Shown here piece by piece: positions 7,924-17,000 of a DNA stretch of 64,000 nt. The notes below the pieces were generated by a model that made no database searches, was not told the origin of the DNA, and saw only the letters and a program-made list of their open reading frames with translations. A program made the position numbers and the translations under genes. The stretch comes from Bacillus sp. FJAT-26390. Lineage in GTDB: Bacteria; Bacillota; Bacilli; Paenibacillales; Paenibacillaceae. The stretch spans positions 868,001 through 932,000 of the forward strand of contig NZ_MAQX01000001.1 of NCBI RefSeq assembly GCF_001682865.1, given 5' to 3'. Every line of letters starts with the position of its first letter. Position 1 is the stretch's first letter.

Positions 7924-8251
7924 ATTTGGAATGTTGTAGTGGGGGGCCGCGAGCGAAGCGAGCGGCCCCGTCTTTCCATCAGTATTCGCATTGAACCCGA
8001 TTGCGTTAATGAGCCGCTTGAAGCCAGTAAAGGGCCGCAGGGGCGAAGCCTTTACCCTTGACTGAGTGGTGCCGCGAACAGACACTCCTGCTTGCCATCA
8101 GCGTTAGCTGAGGGCCGCCGTACGGCGAGTGACGGGATGCAAGGGTGGTAGTTCCTTGCGTTCTCCCTCAGGGAGCGGAGAGGGTGGTCTTTAATCGGCG
8201 AGCGAAGCGAGCCGCCTTTCCGGTTGCTAGTTTGAAGGATATGGGCAGACC
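7924..8251. repeat. GC-rich hairpin region between genes, possible origin or structured RNA
   Basis: No gene is seen. Two hairpins share the same loop GAGCGAAGCGA: stem GGGGCCGC/GCGGCCCC at 7943-7969 and stem CGGC/GCCG at 8196-8214. A third, stem GTAAAGG/CCTTTAC, lies at 8027-8055. GGGCCGC-type words recur between them. The first could terminate the 6868 gene. The set differs clearly in composition from the flanks. Confidence 0.5.
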
Positions 8252-8500
8252 TTAATCCGCATATACCACGAAACGCAATTCCTTTTGGTCACGCATCAGT
8301 TCATGGCAAACATCGACCGGTAGCGGGAGATGCGATTGAAAGAACATTCTCCATCCGTTGTCGAACCGCAGATAGACTTCATTGTCGTTGATCGATACAT
8401 GAACGAAGAGTTCATCCGCAGAGAAAACGTAATGGGAAGGGAAGTAAAAACCATTCTCGCTTACTGAGAGCTCCACAGAAGTCTGTTGATTCACTCGCAT
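8252..8500 (-). CDS. Hypothetical protein (82 aa)
   Basis: Unrecognised. Its ATG overlaps the stop of the upstream 154-residue gene (ATGCGAGTGA), a typical translational-coupling arrangement that supports both frames. The sequence is predicted mostly beta (VELSVSENGFYF, LFVHVSINDNEVYLRF). Probably an accessory protein of the mobile element. Confidence 0.55.
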   Translation of the reverse strand: MRVNQQTSVELSVSENGFYFPSHYVFSADELFVHVSINDNEVYLRFDNGWRMFFQSHLPLPVDVCHELMRDQKELRFVVYAD

Positions 8501-8955
8501 AGCCTTTGCTTGCTTGGCTTGTACATGCCGTCTACAGCCGATTTAACTCGTCCTGATAATGTGGACAGCAGATCTGGCAAGCTGCCAATCAGTTTGACTA
8601 TTGCCCGCAGGGGCATCCGCAATAAATCGGCATCGATGTACAATTCCTTCAGTCTCCGATCCGCAATTATCCTGTTGCTGCCTGATGCAGGACAGTACAT
8701 TTTGAACAGACATACCTTCCAGCCGCTCAATTGCTCGATTGTCTCCCGGATGAACTTGAGTTTGAACCGCAGTCCGATGAATGGAGCATGTTTCAGTACC
8801 ATGATTTCAAACCGTTCATTCCTGCATTCCGTTTCACATACGAGCTTCCTTGAGGCGTCCGAGAATGTTGTATGTTGCAGTACAACAACTGTCGTAATTG
8901 AAACCGATGGATGGGGATAAAGTTCAGCATTGCTTCCGATTGTTGCCGCTGTCAA
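8491..8955 (-). CDS. Hypothetical protein (154 aa)
   Basis: Unrecognised soluble protein. The only support is frame length, strand agreement with its neighbours and the 10-bp coupled overlap with the 8252 gene. No clear ribosome site precedes the ATG at 8955. No membrane segment or known motif is visible. Confidence 0.5.
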   Translation of the reverse strand: MTAATIGSNAELYPHPSVSITTVVVLQHTTFSDASRKLVCETECRNERFEIMVLKHAPFIGLRFKLKFIRETIEQLSGWKVCLFKMYCPASGSNRIIADRRLKELYIDADLLRMPLRAIVKLIGSLPDLLSTLSGRVKSAVDGMYKPSKQRLCE

Positions 8956-9079
8956 CTGAAATTGTTTCTGATTGTTGTTCGTGTATATTCCTCCAATGTG
9001 AAGTTAATGGTGTAAGAACACAGCGGCCAGCCATAATAGCGAGCCACTGCGGATGAAATTGTGTTCGGTGATCAACTGG

Positions 9080-9700
9080 TTACGAATTCATGTGTCCTCG
9101 TTCCTTTAGACTGATGAACTGCTCTCCAGCCACAATGATATGATCGAGCACTTCTATGCCCGTAATGTTCCCTGCTTCAACCAAACGAGCGGTTAACTGT
9201 ATATCCTCGGGTGAGGGTGTGCAATCGCCACTTGGATGATTGTGCGAGACTACAATAGACGCCGCAGATCGTTTAATAGCGGCCCGAAAAACTTCACGTG
9301 GGTGGACAATCGCTGCGTTGAGTGAACCCTTCGAGATTGTTTCCGGTTGCCCAATGACATGATTCTTGGTGTTCAGGAACAGAACAACGAAGTGCTCCTG
9401 CTGCAAATATCGCATCTCAGGAATCAGTAAATTGGCAGCATCTTTGGGAGAACGGACAACATGCGGATGACTATACATAGGTGCATTTAATCTCCGAGCC
9501 AGTTGCAAAGCAGCAATGATCTGGCGGGCTTTTACTCTCCCGATGCCCTTGATGGAGGTCAGTTCCTGTTCAGTAACATTCATCAGCTCAGTCAGCGACG
9601 GAAAACGGGTAAAGATTTGATCCACGACAGAGGAGTCTGGCTTTTCCGCAAGAGCCTCGGTAAACAACGTTTTAATAGACGACATTTCGTACACATTCAT
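9080..9700 (-). CDS. radC: RadC family JAB/MPN-domain protein
   Basis: 206 residues. A helix-hairpin-helix region (about 45-75, SIKGIGRVKARQIIAA) precedes the MPN domain with the JAMM metal site HNHPSGDCTPSPED. RadC-like proteins are common in integrative elements and conjugative plasmids, and their enzymatic role is unsettled. The start at 9700 follows GGAGGT by 7 bases; the upstream in-frame start at 9715 lacks such a site. Since core radC normally lies near maf/mreB, this is probably an element-borne copy. Confidence 0.88.
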   Translation of the reverse strand: MNVYEMSSIKTLFTEALAEKPDSSVVDQIFTRFPSLTELMNVTEQELTSIKGIGRVKARQIIAALQLARRLNAPMYSHPHVVRSPKDAANLLIPEMRYLQQEHFVVLFLNTKNHVIGQPETISKGSLNAAIVHPREVFRAAIKRSAASIVVSHNHPSGDCTPSPEDIQLTARLVEAGNITGIEVLDHIIVAGEQFISLKERGHMNS

Positions 9701-9723
9701 GTGTATGACCTCCATAGAAATGC

Positions 9724-9751
9724 AAAAAGGAGAAGCCGTGATGGCTCCTCC
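9724..9751 (-). terminator. Rho-independent terminator between the small-gene operon and radC
   Basis: On the minus strand a 9-bp stem (GGAGGAGCC/GGCTTCTCC, one G-T pair), loop ATCAC, then TTTTT. It lies just upstream of the radC ribosome site, so radC is attenuated or has its own promoter. Confidence 0.7.
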
Positions 9752-9801
9752 AGTTGCGTGATAGATGATTTTCGATTATGATGATGACAACAGTTTTTCT
9801 C

Positions 9802-9996
9802 TTAATCGCTCCTATTTTTGTGGGCGATTTTTTCTTTTTGTTTAAATTCAATTTGCATTTCAATCAAGACCAGCTTGACCAGAGTCTGGGCATATACCCT
9901 GCCTTCCTCAGTCTCAAAGCTGGCGTTCCGATCCATCATCCGCATTGCCGCTGTCAATTGATCTTTTCTGGTCAGCAGCTCCTGCATCTTTTCCAT
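9802..9996 (-). CDS. Small hypothetical protein (64 aa)
   Basis: Start ATG at 9996 follows GGGAGGTG at 8 bases; an in-frame GTG at 10005 overlaps that site. The product is charged and helical (MEKMQELLTRKDQLTAAMRM), with no membrane segment. It is the last gene of a tight four-gene operon of tiny proteins, followed by a terminator. Confidence 0.6.
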   Translation of the reverse strand: MEKMQELLTRKDQLTAAMRMMDRNASFETEEGRVYAQTLVKLVLIEMQIEFKQKEKIAHKNRSD

Positions 9997-10011
9997 GTGT
10001 CTCACCTCCCT

Positions 10012-10134
10012 TTAAAGGCATGAAAAATAACCCTCCTGTTGCATCAACAACAGCATGGCTATCTGCAATGACGTGCTAGACAGACGTTCCTGCTTAATCT
10101 GAATCGCATCAATCGCCGATTCCGACAACTGCAT
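10012..10134 (-). CDS. Very small hypothetical protein (40 aa)
   Basis: Starts 3 bases after the stop of the preceding gene and ends just before the ribosome site of the next, so the spacing fits an operonic gene. The sequence begins MQLSESAIDAIQIKQERLSS and is helical. No homolog is recognised. Support is positional only. Confidence 0.45.
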   Translation of the reverse strand: MQLSESAIDAIQIKQERLSSTSLQIAMLLLMQQEGYFSCL

Positions 10135-10137
10135 CGC

Positions 10138-10317
10138 TCATCTGAAGATCGGGGATGCATGGACAGAATAAGTAATCAGAATGGTGATTTCTGCATTACG
10201 AAGTGCGACAACGGCGTATCTTCCTGCATCCAGCATTACAGAATAGATGTATCCTTTTTGCTCGCAGAACCCGAGATACTCTTTCTGGCTGTTACGCCTG
10301 AATGATTCATAAGTCAT
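10138..10317 (-). CDS. Small hypothetical protein (59 aa)
   Basis: The ATG at 10317 follows GGAAAGGAG at a normal spacing, which decides this start over longer in-frame options. Sequence MTYESFRRNSQKEYLGFCEQ, then a beta-rich tail (GRYAVVALRNAEITILITYS). Unrecognised. It lies 34 bp after the previous gene of the operon. Confidence 0.55.
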   Translation of the reverse strand: MTYESFRRNSQKEYLGFCEQKGYIYSVMLDAGRYAVVALRNAEITILITYSVHASPIFR

Positions 10318-10351
10318 CTTTTCAGTCTCCTTTCCCTGAAATCGTACATCC

Positions 10352-10570
10352 TCATGCTCCCGCCAATCGTTTCCGGTACTTTTGCAGCTGTTGGGGAAAT
10401 TCGCGTTGAAAGTAGACAACGGTCCAGCGAGCAGCAGTTTCTTCATCCACGTCATAGGTACGGCGGCAATAAGTTAGAAGAACGCGGCCAGCCATACTGA
10501 AGTGTCCATTCATAACAAGCTGCTTCAGAACGGTAGAAACGTCATCCGGCAACCCTTTTTTCACAACCAT
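10352..10570 (-). CDS. Small hypothetical protein (72 aa)
   Basis: The ATG at 10570 follows a near-perfect AAAGGAGGTGA. The product is basic and helical (KGLPDDVSTVLKQLVMNGHF, then AAQ-poor QQLQKYRKRLAGA). It is the first gene of the operon of four tiny proteins. Function unknown. Confidence 0.6.
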   Translation of the reverse strand: MVVKKGLPDDVSTVLKQLVMNGHFSMAGRVLLTYCRRTYDVDEETAARWTVVYFQREFPQQLQKYRKRLAGA

Positions 10571-10604
10571 TTTGTTCACCTCCTTTCAAGTGGAATAGAA
10601 GACA

Positions 10605-10640
10605 TAAAAAAGCGAACCGAGGATTACTCCTCGACTCGCT
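10605..10640 (-). terminator. Rho-independent terminator
   Basis: Minus-strand stem AGCGAGTCGAGGA/TCCTCGGTTCGCT with loop GTAA, then TTTTTT. Ends the 10653 gene. Confidence 0.85.
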
Positions 10641-10652
10641 GGGAATGACAGA

Positions 10653-11372
10653 TTATTTTGTTGTTGTTACACGATTGACGATAGCATCGGACACCGGATC
10701 AAATTTGGCTGCCTTTGCTTTGTTGCCGCGTAACGAGTAACCGGGATGATAAGTACGGTAGGCGTGATAAGGCAGCTTCTCATGGACGACCCGGCATAGC
10801 AGATTAGGCGGCAAGTCATTTAGTGTTTCCATAACGGCACCGGTAAATGTCTTTTGCAGTCTGTCATCGTGATACGGGCCGGTAAAAAAGAGAACAACAT
10901 CCGGTCTCAGTATGCTGATTTCATGAGGAAGCAACGAGAAATGGTTGCAGATAATCGATTCGGCTTCGGCTGAAGGTCTTGTCTTGTTCTGATCGAGCTT
11001 GATCAGATTGCTGGTCATGTAGCCGTCTCCCGGGCCATCCGAGTTTAGCCTGTCATGGATGAGCTTGCATGCTCTCCAGAAAGGCGTATGTGCCCATTTG
11101 CCATCGCGTCTGAACCGAATGTAATCATTCTGCAAGTCGTCAATCGCATCATGAGGCTCCCGATTCGCGATATCAATATATGTTCCCCATCCGCATGTTT
11201 CCTTTCCCACAAACAGTATTTTTACCGAAGTTTCTTGATAATGCTCAACCACATCGATCAGGAAGGGGTTAGACAAGCTGTACAGGTCAACGTTCCTGTC
11301 TGCCAGTGCGTTCTTTAACCGTTTCCAGTATTCATAATACATCACACTTAACTGCTCTCTGATCTGTTCCAT
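10653..11372 (-). CDS. Uracil-DNA-glycosylase-fold-like protein of unknown function
   Basis: 239 residues. VKILFVGKETCGWG, the strand DVVLFFTGPYHDD and the late YRTYHPGYSLR are placed like motifs of the UDG superfamily (an early active-site loop and a terminal HPS/HPG loop). Canonical catalytic residues are not certain, so activity on uracil is not claimed. It has its own terminator. SCC elements of staphylococci also carry uracil-DNA-related genes, but homology is not shown here. Confidence 0.45.
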   Translation of the reverse strand: MEQIREQLSVMYYEYWKRLKNALADRNVDLYSLSNPFLIDVVEHYQETSVKILFVGKETCGWGTYIDIANREPHDAIDDLQNDYIRFRRDGKWAHTPFWRACKLIHDRLNSDGPGDGYMTSNLIKLDQNKTRPSAEAESIICNHFSLLPHEISILRPDVVLFFTGPYHDDRLQKTFTGAVMETLNDLPPNLLCRVVHEKLPYHAYRTYHPGYSLRGNKAKAAKFDPVSDAIVNRVTTTK

Positions 11373-11625
11373 TTCTATCGAAATCCTTTCACTTGGTATT
11401 CATCATAGTTGCTTACGATAACTATTTGATGACGGTTCCGCAAGGCAAAACAACGTCATCTCCATGAGAAAACAAAAAGACTTGTGTGAATCGTCAGTAT
11501 ATGACGGACACAAGTCTTTACAATGGAAGGGGTGGGGCATGAAACGGCAGGCCGGGGGTACTTCAAATATGCAGGGTGGTGCCTCGGGAAAATGTATATC
11601 ATTTCTCCCCTAATAGGCCGTTCTG
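11373..11625. other. Intergenic region with a long hairpin
   Basis: At 11476-11519, arms AAAGACTTGTGT and ACACAAGTCTTT enclose a second stem CGTCA/TGACG. It may terminate the minus-strand HTH gene. A 24-codon plus-strand frame at 11539-11613 follows AAGGGG but is too short to support. Nothing else is seen. Confidence 0.45.
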
Positions 11626-12000
11626 TCACTTGCTCTTCGTCGTCTGATCGACTGTCTGGACAAAGTCGTTGGCAACGCGGTGGATGAACTTTACTTCCTC
11701 GACATTCCTCCCGCTCAGCAGTGCCCTGACCGATTCAATCAACATGCGTTTCTCAATGGATTCATTGTCCGTGTTTGCATGTGAAAAATTGAATATCTCT
11801 GCGGGAACAACGCCCAGTGCCTCGACGATCTTTTCAAGCGTCTCCATTGAAATATTCCGTTCCCCGCGTTCAATATCACTAAGGTAACTGTATTGAAAGC
11901 CGCATTCGTTGGCCAATGCCTCCTTCGTCAATCCTCTTTCCTTTCTGATGTTGCGAATTTGCTCGCCTATGAGCTTTATGAAATCAGACAATTCGAGCAC
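11626..12000 (-). CDS. XRE family HTH regulator (controller-like)
   Basis: 124 residues. The Cro/CI HTH occupies about residues 10-65 (LTKEALANECGFQYSYLSDIERG) with a short C-terminal extension. Size and sequence resemble restriction-controller and SinR/HigA-like proteins. The GTG at 12000 abuts an inverted repeat; a TTG at 11991 has a better-placed AGAGGTG, so the start is uncertain. It may control the adjacent defence genes, which is inference from proximity. Confidence 0.8.
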   Translation of the reverse strand: MLELSDFIKLIGEQIRNIRKERGLTKEALANECGFQYSYLSDIERGERNISMETLEKIVEALGVVPAEIFNFSHANTDNESIEKRMLIESVRALLSGRNVEEVKFIHRVANDFVQTVDQTTKSK

Positions 12001-12020
12001 CTCTACTTACTAGAGTAGAG
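12001..12020. promoter_or_regulatory. Inverted-repeat operator at the HTH gene start
   Basis: CTCTACT (12001-12007) and AGTAGAG (12014-12020) form a 7-6-7 palindrome touching the first codon of the HTH gene. This is the position expected for autorepression. Confidence 0.55.
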
Positions 12021-12311
12021 ATGCATGCGAATCAGATTATCTTATCAAAACATAAATAATTAATTGAAATTTGCCGATAAAGTTAATATCATTGTTTTTA
12101 TATGTAAATATTGGAGTAGGTGTTCAGCGTCAGTGGAGGTGTAGACAAGATTGTAATGAACCCCAAACAATTACAAACTCCGGGGATGTTGATACAGGCA
12201 CTGACCATGAAATCATGCAGATGATAATGGAGCACATGGAAGTTATGTCTTAAGAGAGTTCTCAAGTCAGCATTCTCACAGATAAAATAATACGAATAGA
12301 AGGTGTATTTC

Positions 12312-12506
12312 ATGGCAACCTTGGCACTAATTTTAAAAATCATCGGTGCTATTTCAGAAATTTCTGGCGTTGTACAGATCATCGCATCGATTAGAAAGAA
12401 GAGAAGGGCAGGTTTCGGAATCGGATTTATTATTCTGATCATAGGCATTATCTTACTTGTGCTCGCGACAAACATCGAAGATAAAATTCGAGCCGGTTAC
12501 TACTAA
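12312..12506 (+). CDS. Small membrane protein (64 aa)
   Basis: The ATG at 12312 follows AGAAGGTG; an upstream in-frame ATG is less well placed. Two hydrophobic helices (about 1-24 and 37-54) are separated by a basic loop RKKRRAG, giving a hairpin topology. No family is recognised. It lies 21 bp before the ankyrin gene and probably acts with it. Confidence 0.6.
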   Translation: MATLALILKIIGAISEISGVVQIIASIRKKRRAGFGIGFIILIIGIILLVLATNIEDKIRAGYY

Positions 12507-12527
12507 TAAGTTCGAGGGAAGGCACCA

Positions 12528-13223
12528 ATGAAACTGATCATAAAGATTTTTCTATCCATACTTGCATGTTGTATTGCTGTTGTAGTGATTTTCAACCTCA
12601 TTCCGAAAGAACGAATATTGCTATCCGCAGTCAACGACCAGAATGTGGACATGGTGGACTGGATGCTGAAGTTGGGAGCTGATCCGAATGTACATTCTGC
12701 TGCATATGCACCGCTCAATCTTGCGGTCAAAAACGGTGATACAGCAATGATACGAAAACTTCTGGCTCATGGAGCTAATGTAAACGAAGAAGCCAACTAC
12801 GGAAGCGGGGAACAGATACCCATTGGCAATTTGTCACTGGCTATCAACTACGTTGAAAATCCGTTGCAGGTTGTCCAGTTGCTGATAGAGGCCGGATTGA
12901 ATGTTGCTGATGATCCTGTTGCATTAAAGGATGCAATCGAGAAGGGGAATCCCGAACTGGTCAAGGTTCTCATCAAGCATGGCGGTGATGTTAATCAGGG
13001 CCTTCAGTTCGCGGTGATGTACAATAACCTCGCTGCTATGCGACTGATGCTGGAAAGCGGTGCAGACCCCAATGCAAGTGTCCTTTTGGCTAAAACGACG
13101 TACAACCAAGAGGCATTACAACTACTTGCAGAATACGGTGCAGCAATAAAGACTCTGCCGAGGGAGCAGATGCATCCTGAGGACTATAAAACAGTGAATG
13201 GTAAGAAAATTCGACTTCGATAG
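12528..13223 (+). CDS. Membrane-anchored ankyrin-repeat protein
   Basis: 231 residues. An N-terminal hydrophobic anchor (about 3-24) is followed by about five ankyrin repeats at 30-200 (e.g. LLAHGANVNEEANY, LIKHGGDVNQ, MLESGADPNAS). The RBS is GAAGGCACCA. The repeats would bind a protein partner. Topology, inside or outside, cannot be settled. It is paired with the two-helix protein directly upstream. The island setting suggests an accessory or defence-related role, which is inferred. Confidence 0.75.
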   Translation: MKLIIKIFLSILACCIAVVVIFNLIPKERILLSAVNDQNVDMVDWMLKLGADPNVHSAAYAPLNLAVKNGDTAMIRKLLAHGANVNEEANYGSGEQIPIGNLSLAINYVENPLQVVQLLIEAGLNVADDPVALKDAIEKGNPELVKVLIKHGGDVNQGLQFAVMYNNLAAMRLMLESGADPNASVLLAKTTYNQEALQLLAEYGAAIKTLPREQMHPEDYKTVNGKKIRLR

Positions 13224-13447
13224 GCATATTATTCGGGGTTACGTTACAATTTCCATGAATTCGCGATATATGAATAAGGATTGCCAATGAAAAGGCGGAT
13301 AGAAGAGTGTAAGTCATTAATTCCCTTCAGATTCCACCTTTTGTAGCCAATATAAGTGGTACTGAGGGACAAGATCGAATTTTTTCTAAACAAACCCCCA
13401 ATACACGTTACAATGTCGGCATCTCTTTCATATATGTTGTTCAGTGG
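13224..13447. other. Intergenic stretch
   Basis: No supported gene. The only short reading frames lack a persuasive ribosome site. It ends in the promoter of the 13524 gene. Confidence 0.4.
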
Positions 13448-13492
13448 TTGTCCTAATCATCCTGTTACTGTACTATTTAAAGTATATAGTAC
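13448..13492 (+). promoter_or_regulatory. Promoter with overlapping inverted repeat
   Basis: TTGTCC (13448-13453) and TACTAT (13471-13476) are 17 bp apart. The inverted repeat GTACTAT (13470-13476) / ATAGTAC (13486-13492) covers the -10, as expected for a repressor site. It precedes the 13524 gene. Confidence 0.5.
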
Positions 13493-13523
13493 GGTGATTA
13501 CATAGCGAAGGACAGGTGCTCTC

Positions 13524-13919
13524 TTGAGAACAATTGAAATAGATGGAATAGAATTCGAGCTGCAATCGTGGGACTTCCGCTCCGATGGTGGGCTAGGGGT
13601 TATAAAATTCCTTGTGCCTAAAGGTACCTTCCAATATGACGGTCAAAACGGTGCATATTGCTGGAATTACGAGGGCGATGATCAATACGATGTTGTGGGT
13701 GCCTCTTGCCACTGCTTCCAGGTCAACGGTCATTCTGAGGATGAGTTCATGAGATTCTCCCTTTGGGATGTTGCATACGCCGCGGCAAAGTTTATAACCA
13801 CGCTACCTAAGACAGAAGCGTATAATTCCAAGCTTGAATATCAAAAGTATGCTGACGATGATGCTGATGAAGTATTCAGGAATAGAGCCACTGTTTCTAT
13901 CGAGGTAATTTACCGATAA
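13524..13919 (+). CDS. Hypothetical protein (131 aa)
   Basis: TTG start after AGGTG. Acidic soluble protein, probably beta-rich at the N-terminus (MRTIEIDGIEFELQSWDF), with several aromatic and two close cysteines (ASCHC). Not recognised. It lies upstream of, and in the same direction as, the restriction-modification block, behind its own regulated promoter. Confidence 0.6.
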   Translation: MRTIEIDGIEFELQSWDFRSDGGLGVIKFLVPKGTFQYDGQNGAYCWNYEGDDQYDVVGASCHCFQVNGHSEDEFMRFSLWDVAYAAAKFITTLPKTEAYNSKLEYQKYADDDADEVFRNRATVSIEVIYR

Positions 13920-14067
13920 AAATAGTGGCTTGCTTTATTAAACGTGTCTTTCGGTTGGGCCTGAAATGGGAAAAGAGTATTACTCATACAAGGAGTTTTA
14001 GTTGCTGGTGTCGAATTGGGAATAGATATTTTAATGTGACAGTCGGATAAACAAGAGGTGAAATACG

Positions 14068-17000
14068 TTGGAAGTCATTAATAACATTGACCAGGTTCTG
14101 GGTGATGATCTAAAGCATTCTATCCGCAAAGGGTCGAAGCTGTCGATAGCAGCATCCTGTTTTTCAATCTATGCCTACGAAGCCTTAATAAAGGAATTAA
14201 ATCAGGTAGATGAAGTGCGATTCATCTTTACTTCTCCTACCTTCGTTGCAGACAGCATCAAGAAAGAAAAACGAGAGTTCTACATTCCTAAGCTCAATCG
14301 CGAAAAGAGTTTATACGGTACAGAGTTTGAAATCCGTCTCAAGAATGAGATGACACTTAAAGCAATCGCGAAAGAATGCAGCGAATGGATTCGGAAGAAA
14401 GTTACCTTCAAATCGAACAGCACCTCTGGAACCATGCAGGGGATGGCGAATGTGCAATCTACAGATGAATCGGTTACTTATATGCCTGTGGATGGTTTTA
14501 CAACTGTCGATCTCGGTTACGAGAAAGGGAATGCCCTATCCAAAATGGTCAACAAGTTTAATGAAGCTCCAATCACAAAAACGTATTTTGAACTGTTCGA
14601 TCAACTGTGGAACGATAAGAGCAAACTGGAAGATGTCACGAATCAAGTAGCAGAACACATTTCATCGGTGTATAAAGAGAACTCACCTGAGTTCATATAC
14701 TACGTCATTCTGTATAACATTTTTAATGAGTTCCTCTCAGACATTACTGAGGATATATTACCAAATGAAGCAACAGGTTTTAAAGAAACGGAGATTTGGA
14801 AACGTCTATATCACTTCCAGAAGGATGCAGTACTCGGGGGAATCAATAAGCTTGAGAAATACAATGGCTGTATTCTAGCTGATAGCGTCGGTCTTGGGAA
14901 GACATTCAGTGCCCTTGGAATTATCAAGTATTATGAGCTCCGTAACAAGTCTGTGTTGGTGCTCTGCCCTAAGAAGCTCGGTGATAACTGGCTGACATAT
15001 AAGCAGAACGTGACCAACAACATTCTGTATACCGATAGGTTGCGGTACGATGTGCTGTATCATACTGATATTTCACGCGAGAGGGGAAAATCCAACGACA
15101 TACCATTAGACCGCCTGAATTGGGGTAACTATGACTTGCTCGTCATCGACGAATCACATAACTTCCGCAATAACGAGGCAAAGAAAGACAAGGAAACAAG
15201 GTATCAAATGTTAATGCGGAAGGTACTGAAAAGCGGAGTCAGAACAAAGGTACTCATGCTCTCGGCTACACCAGTGAACAACAGGTTCATGGATCTTCGC
15301 AACCAGCTTGCATTAGCGTATGAGGGCAATGCGGAAGAAATCAACAATAAGCTGGGGACGGAGCGTGACATCAATGATGTCTTCAAACGTGCTCAGTCTG
15401 CATTCAATCAATGGTCTAGGCTGGATGCATCTCATCGGACAACTGCAACACTACTTGGGATGTTAGATTTTGATTTCTTTGAGCTGCTCGATAGCTTGAC
15501 TATCGCCCGTTCTCGTAAACATATTCAGAAATACTATAAGGCCGAGGAAATTGGTGAGTTTCCTAAGCGGATGCAACCTATTTCCAAGTTCTGCGATATA
15601 ACAGACAGAACTGATGTCATTGGGTATAATGATATCTTCATGGAGCTGTCGAAAATCAATCTAGGTATATACGCTCCATTCAAGTACATCCTTCCTAGTC
15701 GGTTACGTTTCTACGAAGAAATCTATGATACCAGCGTGAAAGGCGGGAGCGGGAGCTTTAAGCAGATGGATCGTGAGGGCAGCTTGCAGATACTCATGCG
15801 GATCAACCTGCTTAAAAGATTGGAAAGCTCAGTAGAGTCATTCCGCTTAACGCTTTCCAAGATTGGAACTAAACTCAATCAGACGCTTCAGCAAATCGAA
15901 TCCTATGAACGTAATAAAACTTCAGATACTGTTGGGTATACCGACATTGGAGAGGCAAATTTAGATGATGACGACTGGCTGGATGATGAGTTCAGTATAG
16001 GAAGTAAAATCAAGATTAACTTGTCTGACATCGATGTTCTTCGTTGGAAAGATGATTTGACGAGTGATCGCAACATATTATATGCACTTCATGAAGAGAT
16101 GCAAAAAGTAACACCTGAATATGATGAGAAGTTAAATGCGTTGAAGCAGATAATTGACCATAAAATCCAACATCCGATTAATCCCGGGAACCGTAAAGTC
16201 ATCATCTTCAGTGCATTCACGGATACGGCAGCGTACTTGTACACACACCTATCTGAATACATGAAGGCGAAGTACAACATTGATACAGCTAAAATTGTTG
16301 GCAGCGATGAGAACAAAAACACTGCTGGTTTGAGGAATGACATAAGCACGCTGCTTACCTGTTTTTCTCCGCGATCCAAAGAGAAACATCTTACGATGCC
16401 AAACGAAAAAGGTGCAATTGACCTTCTTATTGCATCAGACTGTATCTCCGAAGGGCAAAACTTGCAAGACAGCGATTATCTGATCAACTATGACATTCAC
16501 TGGAATCCGGTGCGGATCATTCAACGATTCGGACGGATCGATCGCATTGGCTCAAAGAACAAGGCCATTCAACTGGTGAACTTCTGGCCTAATATGACGC
16601 TCGATGAGTATATTCAATTGAAGCAACGGGTCGAAAATCGTATGGTCATTATGGATATGACTGCAACGGGCGATGATAACGTATTGTATAACCAATCCAG
16701 TGACCTAGAATACCGGAAACAGCAACTTCATCGCTTACAGGAGGAAGTAGTTGATTTGGACGACATGAACACAGGCGTTTCAATAACCGATCTAGGGCTG
16801 AACGATTTCCGAATGGATCTTGTGAACTACGTCAAAGAGAACGGCGAGATGGATACCGTTCCTAGTGGGTTGCACACCGTTGTTCTAACCGATGCTGACA
16901 AAGGTATTCATCAACCAGGAGTCATCTTTATTCTTCGGAATATCAACGATGAACTTAACCCTGATCAACAGAACAGGCTGCATCCCTTTTATCTCGTCTA

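Noticed and set aside
11539-11613. 24-codon plus-strand frame (MKRQAGGTSNMQGGASGKC onward) after AAGGGG
   Set aside because: Attractive ribosome site but too short, no homolog recognised, and no partner genes for a peptide system.
12071-12253. Plus-strand frame of 60 codons upstream of the membrane protein gene
   Set aside because: No ribosome site at its start and no plausible protein character.
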